This document shows positions 54,737 to 63,898 of a stretch of 64,000 bases of DNA, piece after piece. The notes beneath the pieces are model-generated. The model saw only the letters and a program-made list of their open reading frames with translations, was not told where the DNA came from and did no database searches. The position numbers and the translations under genes were made by a program. Location of the stretch: NCBI RefSeq assembly GCF_015670795.1, contig NZ_JADPCJ010000006.1, forward strand, positions 1-64,000. Direction: 5' to 3'. Position 1 is the stretch's first letter; the number at the start of each line of letters is the position of its first letter. Source of the DNA: Collinsella aerofaciens. Its GTDB lineage: Bacteria; Actinomycetota; Coriobacteriia; Coriobacteriales; Coriobacteriaceae.

Positions 54737-55377
54737 GAATCATCGGCGGCGAATGGCGCGGTCGTAAGATCGAGGAGCCCCGTGGTCGCGATGTCACCCG
54801 CCCCACGACTGATCGCGTGCGTGAGGCGTGCGCATCTATGGTCATGTCGGCATTCGACTTCGATCTGGACGAGGTCCGCGTGCTGGACGCCTTTGGCGGC
54901 TCCGGCGCCTTAGGGTTAGAGATGCTCTCTCGTGGGGCCCGCTCGCTCACGACGTTTGAGATCGATCGCAACGCCGCGCGGCTCATTAGCAAGAATATCG
55001 AGTCGCTCTGCCGTGACCGTGCGCGTTGGCGCGTGGTCACGGGCGACATGCTGGTGAGTGCCTCGCGCGGTCGTGTACCAGGCGGCCCCTTTGATCTGGT
55101 CCTGCTCGACCCGCCCTATGCTTTTGGTGCCGAGCCGGTCGAGGAGCTGCTGCAGGACCTGGCTCAGCAGGGTATGCTTGCGTCTGGCGCTTACGCCCTG
55201 TTTGAGCATGCCGCCGCCGATGCGGGCGCGCATCCGGCAGGCTTTGAGACTGTACGTGAGAAGCGCTACGGCATTACCTCGGTCGACCTGCTCCGTTGGG
55301 TCGGCGATAGCAAGGACGGCGGCACTGATGCTAACGAAAATGACGAGGCAGTATCCCCGGAGGACGCCCATGAGTGA
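54733..55377 (+). CDS. rsmD: 16S rRNA (guanine(966)-N(2))-methyltransferase RsmD
   Basis: A 214-residue SAM-dependent methyltransferase: MRIIGGEWRGRKIEEP start, SAM loop VLDAFGGSGALGLEMLSRGA, and the catalytic LLDPPYAFG. An acidic, low-complexity tail follows. ATG overlaps recG behind GGAGG. Its end overlaps coaD by eight bases, the usual rsmD-coaD order. Confidence 0.93.
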   Translation: MRIIGGEWRGRKIEEPRGRDVTRPTTDRVREACASMVMSAFDFDLDEVRVLDAFGGSGALGLEMLSRGARSLTTFEIDRNAARLISKNIESLCRDRARWRVVTGDMLVSASRGRVPGGPFDLVLLDPPYAFGAEPVEELLQDLAQQGMLASGAYALFEHAAADAGAHPAGFETVREKRYGITSVDLLRWVGDSKDGGTDANENDEAVSPEDAHE

Positions 55378-55867
55378 CACTATTAATCGCGTGATCGTCC
55401 CGGGCACCTTCGATCCCATCACGTTTGGCCATATCGATGTGATCCGCCGCGCCCGCCGCATCTTTCCCAGCGTGATCGTCGCCGTGGCCGAGTCGCAGGG
55501 TAAAAACGGTGTGGGCACCACGTTTATGCTCGATGAGCGCGTGGCGCTGGCCCGCGAGGCGCTCGGTGATATCGACGGCGTCGAGGTCCTGCCCTTTACC
55601 GGCCTCTTGGTCGACTTCGCTCGTGAGCAGGGGGCGGGGGCCGTGGTCAAGGGTCTGCGCGCCATGACCGACTTTGAGTATGAGCTGCAGCAGGCCGACC
55701 TTAACTATCGCCTGGATAGCGAGCTGGAGTCCATCTTTGTCATGAGTGCGCCGCAGTACGGCTATATCTCGAGCTCGGTCGTTCGCCAGATCGCCTCGCT
55801 CGGCAGTGACGTATCGACGTTTGTCCCGTCCAACGTGGTCGAAGCGCTCAAACATCGCTTTTCGTGA
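55370..55867 (+). CDS. coaD: Phosphopantetheine adenylyltransferase
   Basis: A 165-residue enzyme for the penultimate step of coenzyme A synthesis. The nucleotidyltransferase motif is VPGTFDPITFGHIDVIRRA, KGLRAMTDFEYELQQADLN and the ISSSVVRQIASLG end segment are typical. ATG 55370 behind CCGGAGGA is used; the longer open frame upstream overlaps rsmD and is not the gene. Confidence 0.95.
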   Translation: MSDTINRVIVPGTFDPITFGHIDVIRRARRIFPSVIVAVAESQGKNGVGTTFMLDERVALAREALGDIDGVEVLPFTGLLVDFAREQGAGAVVKGLRAMTDFEYELQQADLNYRLDSELESIFVMSAPQYGYISSSVVRQIASLGSDVSTFVPSNVVEALKHRFS

Positions 55868-55935
55868 CGTTTCTTATTGCCTGGTGGCATGTGGTAAACT
55901 AGCACGATGATATGTTACCTATGAAAGGAGACCGG

Positions 55936-56433
55936 ATGCCGGGCGAGAATTTTCCTGGCGATAGGATCGTCAGCTTGGTCGATGAGCTCGAAGGGCTGAT
56001 CGAGGAAGCCAAGCCGCCTTTCGGCAAGAACGCTCAGTTCAAGGTCATCGACGCCGACGTGTTCTTCAACATCCTCGACGAGATCCGCATGAGCTATCCC
56101 GAGGAGTGGCAGAAGTCCCGCCGTATCCTTAAGGAGCGCGAGGAGCTTATGGCTTCCGCCGCCGCTCAGGCCGATTCCATCATCGCCGACGCTCAGCAGC
56201 AGGCCCTCACCATTGCCGGTGAGCAGGAGATCGTCCGCCTTGCGCAGCAGCAGGCCGACGACATCCGCGATCGTGCCCAGCAGTACGAGCGCGAGACGCG
56301 TTATGCTGCCGAGGACTACGCAGAGCAGGTCTTTACGCACCTGGAGGAGAACCTCAAGAGCCTGACCGGCACCGTTACCCGTTGCCGTCAGCAGCTCAAC
56401 GAGGGTGCCGCCCAGCAGAATGGTCAGTGGTAA
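55936..56433 (+). CDS. DivIVA-like coiled-coil protein
   Basis: A 165-residue hydrophilic protein with a short globular start (DRIVSLVDELEGLIEEA; FKVIDADVFFNILDEIRMSYPEEWQKSRRIL) and a long Glu/Gln/Ala-rich coiled coil (about 65-150). The same organisation occurs in ATP-synthase-B-like/DivIVA-like proteins placed before DUF177 and rpmF in Actinomycetota. AAAGGAG before ATG 55936 sets the start; an ATG at 55921 lies too close. A role in cell growth or division is inferred only. Confidence 0.75.
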   Translation: MPGENFPGDRIVSLVDELEGLIEEAKPPFGKNAQFKVIDADVFFNILDEIRMSYPEEWQKSRRILKEREELMASAAAQADSIIADAQQQALTIAGEQEIVRLAQQQADDIRDRAQQYERETRYAAEDYAEQVFTHLEENLKSLTGTVTRCRQQLNEGAAQQNGQW

Positions 56434-56987
56434 TGGCTGAGTTCCCGAGCGTTACCGTCGATCTTTCCGAGCAGCTCGAGTTTCCTGGAGATTCGTTTCC
56501 GCTGACCGGTAAGGTCGATGTCGCCACCTACACGGTGGGCGAGAAGGAGTACCAGCTACAGGACGGCATCGACTACGACGTTGTCTTTACCAATGCCGGT
56601 ACCGGTGTCTTGCTCACGGGCATGGTCCGCGCGCACGCCACCGGTGAGTGCGACCGTTGCCTGGAGCCCGCCTCGTTTGATATCGCCGGAGAGATCGAGG
56701 AGTTCTACCTCTTTGAGGAGCCCGAGGATCCCGAGGCCTACGAGGACGGCTACGAGCTCCTGGGTGAGGACCGCATCGTCGATCTGGGTGAGCCCATCAA
56801 TGACGCGGTCGTTATGGACACGCCGTTTGTGGTGCTCTGCAAGCCCGATTGCCGTGGTCTGTGCCCCACCTGCGGTTGCAATCTCAACGTCGAGCAATGC
56901 GATTGCGCCGCCCAGGCAGAGGCAGAATGGGCCGCTGCCACGGAAAATCCATTTGCAGCATTGAAGAATCTCAAGCTCGATGAGTAA
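56433..56987 (+). CDS. DUF177/YceD family protein
   Basis: A 184-residue YceD-family protein, next to rpmF as in most bacteria. It has GECDRCLEP near 75 and the C-terminal CKPDCRGLCPTCGCNLN with clustered cysteines, probably a metal site. YceD proteins are linked to 23S rRNA accumulation; the mechanism is unclear. The start shares one base with the upstream stop (TAATG). Confidence 0.87.
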   Translation: MAEFPSVTVDLSEQLEFPGDSFPLTGKVDVATYTVGEKEYQLQDGIDYDVVFTNAGTGVLLTGMVRAHATGECDRCLEPASFDIAGEIEEFYLFEEPEDPEAYEDGYELLGEDRIVDLGEPINDAVVMDTPFVVLCKPDCRGLCPTCGCNLNVEQCDCAAQAEAEWAAATENPFAALKNLKLDE

Positions 56988-57051
56988 AACTGTGGTAGTA
57001 TCGCTACTTGCGCGTAATCGCCACACTGGATAGTTCATAAGGAAGGTCACT

Positions 57052-57231
57052 ATGCCCGTACCTAAACAAAAGCAGGGTCGTATCCGCACTCACACCCGTC
57101 GTTCCGCCAACATGAAGATCTCGGCTGCGGCTCAGTCCACGTGCCCCCGTTGCGGCGCTGTCAAGCTTCCGCACCACGTGTGCCCCAGCTGCGGTTTCTA
57201 CAAGGACCGCGAGGTTATCGTTACCGAGTAA
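57052..57231 (+). CDS. rpmF: 50S ribosomal protein L32
   Basis: A 59-residue ribosomal protein, starting MPVPKQKQGRIRTHTRRS and with a zinc ribbon CPRCG...CPSCG. AAGGAAGG precedes ATG 57052. The position after DUF177 and before plsX is highly conserved. It is shorter than many open-frame cut-offs. Confidence 0.95.
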   Translation: MPVPKQKQGRIRTHTRRSANMKISAAAQSTCPRCGAVKLPHHVCPSCGFYKDREVIVTE

Positions 57232-57271
57232 CGGTATACTCTGGATGCGATGCCGTTCCAAATGGAACCAC

Positions 57272-57304
57272 AATGGCCGGCTCAATGAGTCGGCCATTTT
57301 TGTA
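57272..57304 (+). terminator. Intrinsic terminator between rpmF and plsX
   Basis: AATGGCCGGCTC and GAGTCGGCCATT pair through one G-T around a short loop and run into TTTTTG. Confidence 0.85.
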
Positions 57305-57318
57305 TAAGGAGCATGTAT

Positions 57319-58338
57319 ATGAGTAACGTTCGCGTTTGTGTAGACGTTGTGGGCGGAGACGAGAAACCTCAGGTTGTTCTCGATGGTATCGAGGCTGCAC
57401 TTGCTGCCGATCCCGATATCGATGTCTTGGCAGCTGGCCCCGCCGAAATCGTCAACCCCTTTGCCGCTTCCCACGCACGTGTTGAGGCCCTTGAGGCACC
57501 CGACGTTATCGCCATGGATGACGATCCCATTCGCGCCGTGATGACCAAGCGCAAGTCGTCGATCGTGCTGTCGTGCCGCGCCATTAAGAAGGGCAACGCG
57601 GATGCGTTCTTCTCCGCCGGCTCCACCGGCGCCATGACCGCCGCTGCGACCGCCTACGTCACGCCGTTTAGATATATGGCCGAAGGTAAGAAGCAGCCGG
57701 TGCGTCCCTGTCTGACCAATGCGCTGCCCAATCGCGCCGGCGGTCTGACGGTGCTGTGCGATATGGGCGCCAACCCCGATGTCGAGGTCGATGACATGGT
57801 GCGTTTTGCTCAGATGGGTAGCGCCTATGCTCGCGTCGTCCTGGGCATCGAGCATCCCCGCGTGGGCCTGCTTGCTAACGGCACCGAGGACGAGAAGGGC
57901 TCCAACTTTACCAAGGCCTGCTTCCCAGCCATGAAAGCCGCCGTTCCCGGCTTTGTTGGTAACTGCGAGGGAACGGACATCACCTCCGGTAACTTCGATG
58001 TCGTCGTTGCCGATGGCATGTCGGGCAATATTGCGCTCAAGGCCACTGAGGGCGCTGCCAAGTTTTTGCTGCAGGAGCTCAAGGGCGTCTTTATGTCTTC
58101 GCTTGGCACCAAGATTGCCGCGCTGCTCATTAAAAAGCAGATGCGCGAGATAAAGGCCAAGCTTTCGGGCGACGCCAAGGGCGGCGCGATTCTTTTGGGC
58201 CTGCGCGGCGTGGTCCTGATCGGCCATGGCGCCACCTCGGTCGAGGCTGTTAAAAACGGTACGCTCGCGGCGGCCGAAGCCGTGCGCGCCGGGCTGGTCG
58301 AGAACGTCGCCAACTCCATGGACGGCATCGTTTTATAA
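57319..58338 (+). CDS. plsX: Phosphate acyltransferase PlsX
   Basis: A 339-residue enzyme that makes acyl-phosphate from acyl-ACP for phospholipid synthesis. VCVDVVGGDEKPQVVLDGI, SAGSTGAMTAAA, LLANGTEDEKGSNFTKA and GAILLGLRGVVLIGHGATS are family blocks. ATG 57319 is preferred over 57313, which is only one base from the AAGGAG site. acpP, its substrate carrier, follows. Confidence 0.93.
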   Translation: MSNVRVCVDVVGGDEKPQVVLDGIEAALAADPDIDVLAAGPAEIVNPFAASHARVEALEAPDVIAMDDDPIRAVMTKRKSSIVLSCRAIKKGNADAFFSAGSTGAMTAAATAYVTPFRYMAEGKKQPVRPCLTNALPNRAGGLTVLCDMGANPDVEVDDMVRFAQMGSAYARVVLGIEHPRVGLLANGTEDEKGSNFTKACFPAMKAAVPGFVGNCEGTDITSGNFDVVVADGMSGNIALKATEGAAKFLLQELKGVFMSSLGTKIAALLIKKQMREIKAKLSGDAKGGAILLGLRGVVLIGHGATSVEAVKNGTLAAAEAVRAGLVENVANSMDGIVL

Positions 58339-58395
58339 CAGCGGCGTTATGCGTCTCGGGGCGTGCGTCGTGGGGTAGAATCAGAACCGTGTCTT

Positions 58396-58415
58396 GGTAC
58401 CGCCCGGGCGGTACC
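58396..58415. terminator. Perfect 20-base palindrome between plsX and acpP
   Basis: GGTACCGCCCGGGCGGTACC is self-complementary over all 20 bases, followed by ATTCTTTTG. It lies 38 bases before acpP. It may end plsX transcripts, or be an operator for a dimeric lipid-synthesis regulator. Confidence 0.55.
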
Positions 58416-58452
58416 ATTCTTTTGGTATTCATGCACTATGAGAGGAAGCGCT

Positions 58453-58695
58453 ATGGATCGCTCCGAAATCTTCGACAAGATCGCCGAGGTCGCTGCTGAC
58501 GTTCTGGGCGTCGGTGTTGCCGAAATTAGCGATGAGACCACCTTTGACGACCTCGATGCCAACTCGCTCGAGCGCCTGCAGCTGGTTACGGCTATCGAGG
58601 ACGAGTTCAACCTCGAGATCGATGACGAGACCCTGCTCTCGCTCAACTCTGTCGCCGACGCCGTCGACGCTATCGAAAACGCCAGGGAGGCCTAG
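58453..58695 (+). CDS. acpP: Acyl carrier protein
   Basis: An 80-residue acyl carrier with the phosphopantetheine Ser in DDLDANSLERLQLV; the usual Asp before that Ser is Asn here. The rest (EDEFNLEIDDETL...VADAVDAIE) is typical. GAGGAAG precedes ATG 58453. The order plsX-acpP-rnc is conserved. Confidence 0.92.
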   Translation: MDRSEIFDKIAEVAADVLGVGVAEISDETTFDDLDANSLERLQLVTAIEDEFNLEIDDETLLSLNSVADAVDAIENAREA

Positions 58696-58698
58696 GTC

Positions 58699-59424
58699 TT
58701 GGCTTTGTCTGAACGACTTACGCGCGCCCAGGAAATCCTGGGCCATGAGTTCAATAATAAGGTGCTGCTGCGCGCGGCCCTTACGCATCCCTCGGCAGTC
58801 GAGGGCCAGCCGGTTTCTGCCAGCTATGAGCGCCTTGAGTTCTTGGGCGATTCCATTTTGGGCGCTGTGGTCGCACGCTCCCTGTTTGAGTCCTATCCGG
58901 AGTTTGACGAGGGCAAGCTCACGCGCCTGAAGGTGTCGCTTGTCTCGGGCGCTACGCTGTCCGAGGTTTCTCACGAGCTGGGCATCGACGACATCATCAT
59001 CTTTGGTGCCTCCGAGACCGGTACCGGTGCGCGCGGCCTGCATTCGGCCCTCGAGAACGTCTATGAGTCGCTCGTGGGCGCGCTGTACCTGGATGCCGGC
59101 TGGGATGCCGCGGCAGAGTTCATTCACCGTACGCTTAAGCCGCATTTGGCTTCCGAGCGTGCCGAGCATCCTGCGAACCCCAAGTCGTTTTTGCAGGAGT
59201 GCGTGCAAGCCGACGGTCACGAGCCCCCGGCGTACAAGCTCGTTGGCTCCGAGGGCCCGGCGCATGCGCCCACCTTTACCGCCGTGGTTTTGATCGATGG
59301 TATTCGCCAGGGTCGCGGCTCCGGCTCCTCAAAGAAGGAAGCCGAGGGAGCCGCCGCGCTCGAAGCGCTCGACCGCATGGGTTACACCACCAACGGCGTG
59401 ATTCTGAACAAGAAGCACGTGTAA
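58699..59424 (+). CDS. rnc: Ribonuclease III
   Basis: A 241-residue double-stranded RNA endonuclease. The catalytic signature YERLEFLGDSILGAVV is near residue 44, the second acidic set is in ENVYESLVGALYLD, and a double-stranded-RNA-binding domain fills about 160-230 (DPKSFLQE-type KSFLQECVQ, GSGSSKKEAEGAAALEAL). It processes rRNA precursors. Start TTG 58699, just after acpP. Confidence 0.95.
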   Translation: MALSERLTRAQEILGHEFNNKVLLRAALTHPSAVEGQPVSASYERLEFLGDSILGAVVARSLFESYPEFDEGKLTRLKVSLVSGATLSEVSHELGIDDIIIFGASETGTGARGLHSALENVYESLVGALYLDAGWDAAAEFIHRTLKPHLASERAEHPANPKSFLQECVQADGHEPPAYKLVGSEGPAHAPTFTAVVLIDGIRQGRGSGSSKKEAEGAAALEALDRMGYTTNGVILNKKHV

Positions 59425-59434
59425 GCGAGGAACC

Positions 59435-62400
59435 GTGTATCTCAAGTCCCTCACGCTCAAAGGGTTCAAGTCGTTTGCCGACCGCGCCCATATGACGTTT
59501 GAGCCGGGCCTGACCGTCATCGTCGGTCCCAACGGCTCGGGAAAATCGAACATCTCCGACTCGATTCTGTGGGTCCTGGGCGAGCAGAGCGCCAAGCAGC
59601 TGCGCGGTCAGGCCATGGAGGATGTCATCTTCTCGGGCTCGTCAGCGCGCAAGCCGGTGGGTGTCGCCGAGGTCACGTTGGTGCTCGATAACTCGGACCA
59701 TATGCTGCCCGTCGATTTTGACGAGGTCGCCATCACCCGTCGCATGTATCGCTCGGGCGAGAGCGAGTACCTCATCAACTCGAGTCCGTGCCGCCTGATG
59801 GACATTCAGGACATCCTGCACGATTCGGGCCTGGGCAAGGATACGCATTCCATCATCAGTCAGGGCAAGCTCGACGCCATTTTGCAGAGCCGCCCCGAGG
59901 AGCGCCGCGCCCTCATCGAGGAAGCCGCCGGTATTTCTAAGCACAAGCGTCGCAAAGAGCGTGCGCTCAAAAAGATCAAGTCGATGGATGAGCACCTGAC
60001 CCGTGCCCGCGACATCAATAAGGAAATCGCCCGTCAGCTGCGCCCACTGGAGCGCCAGGTCGATCGCGCACGCAAGTACAAAGAGCTGTCCTCGCGCGCG
60101 AACGAGCTTACGCAGGTGCTGGCCGTCGACGAGCTTCGTTCGCTGCAATCGCAGTGGAACGATCTGGAGAGCCGCTCCAAGGAGGGTGCGGCCGAGCTTG
60201 AGCTTGCGCAGTACCGCTTGGGCGAGAAAGAGCGCGAGCTCGAGAAGCTTCAGGTCATGCTCGAGGAAAAAGGCCTGTTTGTGGGCGACCTGGGCGAGCA
60301 GCGCCGCCATATGCAAGATGTGGTCGGCCGCATTAACTCCGATATGCGCCTGCTCGAGGAAAAGGGTCACAACATGGTGTCGCGCCTGTCCGACATGCGT
60401 GGGCAGATCTCGAGCTCCGAGCATCAGCGTCGTCGCGTGGTCGAGGAGCTCGAGGACGCGCGTGCCCAGCTTGAGGAAGTGACCGGTGCGCACATGCTGG
60501 CCCAGGAGGACGTTGACGCCGCTGGTCCTGCCGCCGCTGAGCTCCACGAGCGGCGCGTGGCGCTCGACAATCAGATTTCGCAGCTTACGCGTGAGCAACG
60601 CGATGTGCAACGCGTGGCCGATAACGCCGCGCTCGAGCTCGCCAAGGTGAAGGATTCCTTGAGCAATGCCGAGGTCGAGGACAACATGTATGCCTCGCGC
60701 CTGGAGCAGATCGATGAACAGCTCGAGGAGGTCACGGCCTCGCTCGCGAGCCGTCGCGACCGCGCCGAGGAGCTTGAGGGCGCTCTTGAGGAAGCGCGCC
60801 AGGCTCAGGTCGATGCGCGTGAGGCCACCGAGACGGCACGCGTGGCCCTGAAGGACCTGCGTGCCCGCGAGAGCGAGGCGCGCAACAAGTTATCCGAGGT
60901 GCGCTCGGAGCTTGCCAGTCATAAGAAACTCGATGCCCGCATGGCCGACAGCTCGCCGCTCGTGAGCCGGCTGGTGGGTGCGCTGGGCGACGATGTCTCG
61001 GGTCGTCTGGGCGACGTGCTCGAGGCCCCGCGCGAGCTTGAGGGCCTGGTTGAGCAATTGCTCGCCGGCGATATCGATGCCCTGCTGTTCGACGATACGT
61101 CCGCGCTTGAGCGTGCCGGTCGTGTCGCTCTGGACCAGAAGAAGGCCTCGGGCGAGGCGCTGCTGGTGGCGCGCGGCGTGAGCGGCTCTACCGCCGCTGA
61201 GGGGGCTGCCGGTACCCGTCTGGTTGATCGTCTTTCCGTGCGCGCAGGCTACGGTCCCGTCGTCGAGGCGTTGCTCGGCGGATATTACGTAGTGGACGAT
61301 CTCGCTGCCGCGCTGTCGGCGCCGGTCGTTGACGGCGTGACTTACGTGACCCCCGATGGCGCCCGCGTCGCCTGCGGCGGCCTGGTGCGCGTGGGCCTCG
61401 ATGCCGGCGAGGCTTCGGGTGCGCTGGAGCGCAAGCGTCGCATTCGCGAGCTGGAGGGCCTGGAGCCCGATCTGGCTGCCGTGTTTGAGCATGTGTCGGA
61501 TCAGGTCGTCGAGGCCAATGCGGCCGTTGAGGAAGCGCGTGCCGCTGAGGGCGATGCCGCCGGCGAGATCGCCCGTCTTGAGGGCGAGCGCCGCTCGTTG
61601 CTCTCCGAGATCGGCCGCTTGGAGCAAAGCGCCAACAATGCCGAGGTCGAGCGCGTGCGCATCTCCAAGCGCCGCGAGCAGGCCTCCGAAGCCGTTCGCG
61701 CTGCGCGCCCGCGCGTTGACGAGCTAACCCGTTCGCGTGACGAGGCCCGCGCGCAGGCAAGCGATCTGGGCTTGCAGATTGCCGAGGCCAACGACGAGCT
61801 CGACCGTGTGCGCCGCGATGACTCCGAGGCCGCCGGCAAGCTCGCCGATGCCAAGGTGCGTCTGGCCCAGACGAGCGAGCGCCTGCGTTCGCTGAAGGGC
61901 CGCGTTCCCGATCTGGAGCATCGTCTGGAGGGTATCGACCGCCGTATCCGCGGGACGCGCCAGGCTTCGCGCTCGCTTGAGCTGCTGCGACTGCGCGTCG
62001 ACCCCATGCACGAGCGTTACTCGGCCCTGCTGGAGCGCGCCTCGGACTGGGCCGCGCGCCTTCGTGACCAGGCTTCGATCGAGGAGGCGGACTCCGCCTC
62101 GCTCAAGAAGACCATCGAGGACGCCAAGGCCGAAGTCGCTCGCGCCAAAGACAAGGTTGATACCGCCGCCGCGACGCAAAACGAGTTCAAAGTCGCACGC
62201 GGCAAACTCGAGGTGCAGGTGGAGGCAGCCATCAAGGCCATCACCGCCGACGGCACCACGGTGCTCGAGGAAGCGCTCATGCTTCCCACGCCCACCGACC
62301 GCGACGCTGCCGAGCGTGAGCTCAACCAGCTCGTTCGCCAAATTAACAACCTGGGTCCGGTAAACCAGGTTGCTATGGAAGAGTACGAGCAGCTCAAGCG

Positions 62401-62971
62401 TCGCGCCGATTACATCGAGGAACAGCTGGCCGATCTGGAGAGCGCGCGCAAGGCGCTCACCAAAATCACCGTGGCAATCGACCGCAAGATGCGCAAGGCG
62501 TTCCTGGTAACCTTCGAGAAGGTCGATGCGAACTTCAGAGAGATCTTTGCCATGCTCTTCCCGGGAGGCCAGGCTCATCTGGAGATGACCGACCCCGAGC
62601 ATCCGGCTGATACGGGTATCGAGGTCGTGGCTCAGCCGCGCGGCAAGCGCATCACCAAGATGATGCTCATGTCGGGCGGTGAGAAGAGCCTGACGGCGCT
62701 CGCCCTGCTCTTTGCCGTGTACCGTACGCGTACGGTGCCGTTTTATGTGCTGGACGAGGTCGAGGCGGCGCTCGATGACGCCAACTTGTCCAAGCTCATC
62801 GGCGCCCTTGATGTGTTGCGTTCCGATACGCAGCTCTTGGTCATTTCGCATCAGCGCCGTACTATGGAGGACGCTGACGTTCTCTACGGCGTCTCGATGC
62901 AAGCTGACGGCGTCAGTCGCGTCGTCTCGCAAAAACTCGATCGCGAAACCGGAAAGGTCGTGAATGCATAA
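59435..62971 (+). CDS. smc: Chromosome segregation protein SMC
   Basis: A 1178-residue condensin. MYLKSLTLKGFKSFADRAHMTF and Walker A GPNGSGKSNISDSI at the N-terminus, two long coiled coils (about 170-505 and 680-1010), a hinge (about 515-670, GLVRVGLDAGEA region), and at the C-terminus the signature LMSGGEKSLTALALLFA with Walker B FYVLDEVEAALDD. GTG 59435 starts it eleven bases after rnc. It overlaps ftsY by one base. Confidence 0.96.
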   Translation: MYLKSLTLKGFKSFADRAHMTFEPGLTVIVGPNGSGKSNISDSILWVLGEQSAKQLRGQAMEDVIFSGSSARKPVGVAEVTLVLDNSDHMLPVDFDEVAITRRMYRSGESEYLINSSPCRLMDIQDILHDSGLGKDTHSIISQGKLDAILQSRPEERRALIEEAAGISKHKRRKERALKKIKSMDEHLTRARDINKEIARQLRPLERQVDRARKYKELSSRANELTQVLAVDELRSLQSQWNDLESRSKEGAAELELAQYRLGEKERELEKLQVMLEEKGLFVGDLGEQRRHMQDVVGRINSDMRLLEEKGHNMVSRLSDMRGQISSSEHQRRRVVEELEDARAQLEEVTGAHMLAQEDVDAAGPAAAELHERRVALDNQISQLTREQRDVQRVADNAALELAKVKDSLSNAEVEDNMYASRLEQIDEQLEEVTASLASRRDRAEELEGALEEARQAQVDAREATETARVALKDLRARESEARNKLSEVRSELASHKKLDARMADSSPLVSRLVGALGDDVSGRLGDVLEAPRELEGLVEQLLAGDIDALLFDDTSALERAGRVALDQKKASGEALLVARGVSGSTAAEGAAGTRLVDRLSVRAGYGPVVEALLGGYYVVDDLAAALSAPVVDGVTYVTPDGARVACGGLVRVGLDAGEASGALERKRRIRELEGLEPDLAAVFEHVSDQVVEANAAVEEARAAEGDAAGEIARLEGERRSLLSEIGRLEQSANNAEVERVRISKRREQASEAVRAARPRVDELTRSRDEARAQASDLGLQIAEANDELDRVRRDDSEAAGKLADAKVRLAQTSERLRSLKGRVPDLEHRLEGIDRRIRGTRQASRSLELLRLRVDPMHERYSALLERASDWAARLRDQASIEEADSASLKKTIEDAKAEVARAKDKVDTAAATQNEFKVARGKLEVQVEAAIKAITADGTTVLEEALMLPTPTDRDAAERELNQLVRQINNLGPVNQVAMEEYEQLKRRADYIEEQLADLESARKALTKITVAIDRKMRKAFLVTFEKVDANFREIFAMLFPGGQAHLEMTDPEHPADTGIEVVAQPRGKRITKMMLMSGGEKSLTALALLFAVYRTRTVPFYVLDEVEAALDDANLSKLIGALDVLRSDTQLLVISHQRRTMEDADVLYGVSMQADGVSRVVSQKLDRETGKVVNA

Positions 62972-63888
62972 TGGGATTCTTCGATGCTCTCTCACGCGGA
63001 CTCGAGCGCAGCCGCGAGGCCCTCAACGAGGTCTTCTACTTTGGCGGCGAGGTCGACGAGGATTTTTGGGAGGACCTTGAGGACACTCTCGTCATGGGTG
63101 ACATGGGAGCCGAGGTCGCCATCCAGGTTTCTGATGACCTGCGCGATGCCGCGGCCAAGAAGAACCTCAAGACCGCCCCGCAGCTCCGTCGTGCCCTAGC
63201 CGAGCAGCTCGAACAGCACTTTGTGCCCATCGAGCGCGATCCGTTCGCCGACACGCCAAGCTGCGTGCTGTTTGTGGGTATCAACGGCGCCGGCAAGACC
63301 ACGACGGTCGGCAAGATCGCGAGCGCCATGGCCGCCCGCGGCAAGAACGTCGTGATCGGTTCTGCCGATACCTTCCGCGCCGCCGCCATCGAGCAGCTCG
63401 ATGTGTGGGGCCAGCGCGCCGGCGTTCCCGTCATCAAGCGCGACCGCGGCTCCGATCCGGCGAGCGTTTGCTACGACGTGCTCGACGAGGCCGACAAGCG
63501 CGGCAGCGACCTGGTGCTTATCGATACCGCCGGTCGTCTGCACACGAGTCCCGAGCTTATGCGCGAGCTTGCCAAGGTGGTTAACGTGACCCGTAAGCGC
63601 GCCGCCAATATGGCCGCCGGTCCCATGCCCGTCTCGGTCGTCCTCGTAATCGATGCCGCCACCGGCCAAAACGGCCTGAACCAGGCGCTCGAGTTTAATG
63701 AGGCTCTGGGCCTGGACGGTATTATCATGACGAAGCTCGACGGTACGGCAAAGGGCGGTATCGCCATGGCCGTTGCCGAGAAGCTCAAGCTTCCCATCCT
63801 GCGCATCGGCGTGGGCGAGCAGGTCGATGACCTGCAGGAGTTTAATGCCAAAGATTTCTGCCGCGCCCTGGTGGGCGAGTCCAACTAA
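62971..63888 (+). CDS. ftsY: Signal recognition particle receptor FtsY
   Basis: A 305-residue SRP GTPase with only the NG core, no long acidic N-terminal extension. G1 is GINGAGKTTTVGKIA, then DTFRAAAIEQL, DTAGRLH and TKLDGTAKGG. It docks the SRP-ribosome complex at the membrane. The start codon shares a base with the smc stop (TAATG). ffh follows directly, so the SRP pair is co-expressed. Confidence 0.95.
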   Translation: MGFFDALSRGLERSREALNEVFYFGGEVDEDFWEDLEDTLVMGDMGAEVAIQVSDDLRDAAAKKNLKTAPQLRRALAEQLEQHFVPIERDPFADTPSCVLFVGINGAGKTTTVGKIASAMAARGKNVVIGSADTFRAAAIEQLDVWGQRAGVPVIKRDRGSDPASVCYDVLDEADKRGSDLVLIDTAGRLHTSPELMRELAKVVNVTRKRAANMAAGPMPVSVVLVIDAATGQNGLNQALEFNEALGLDGIIMTKLDGTAKGGIAMAVAEKLKLPILRIGVGEQVDDLQEFNAKDFCRALVGESN

Positions 63889-63898
63889 GGAGTGACTA

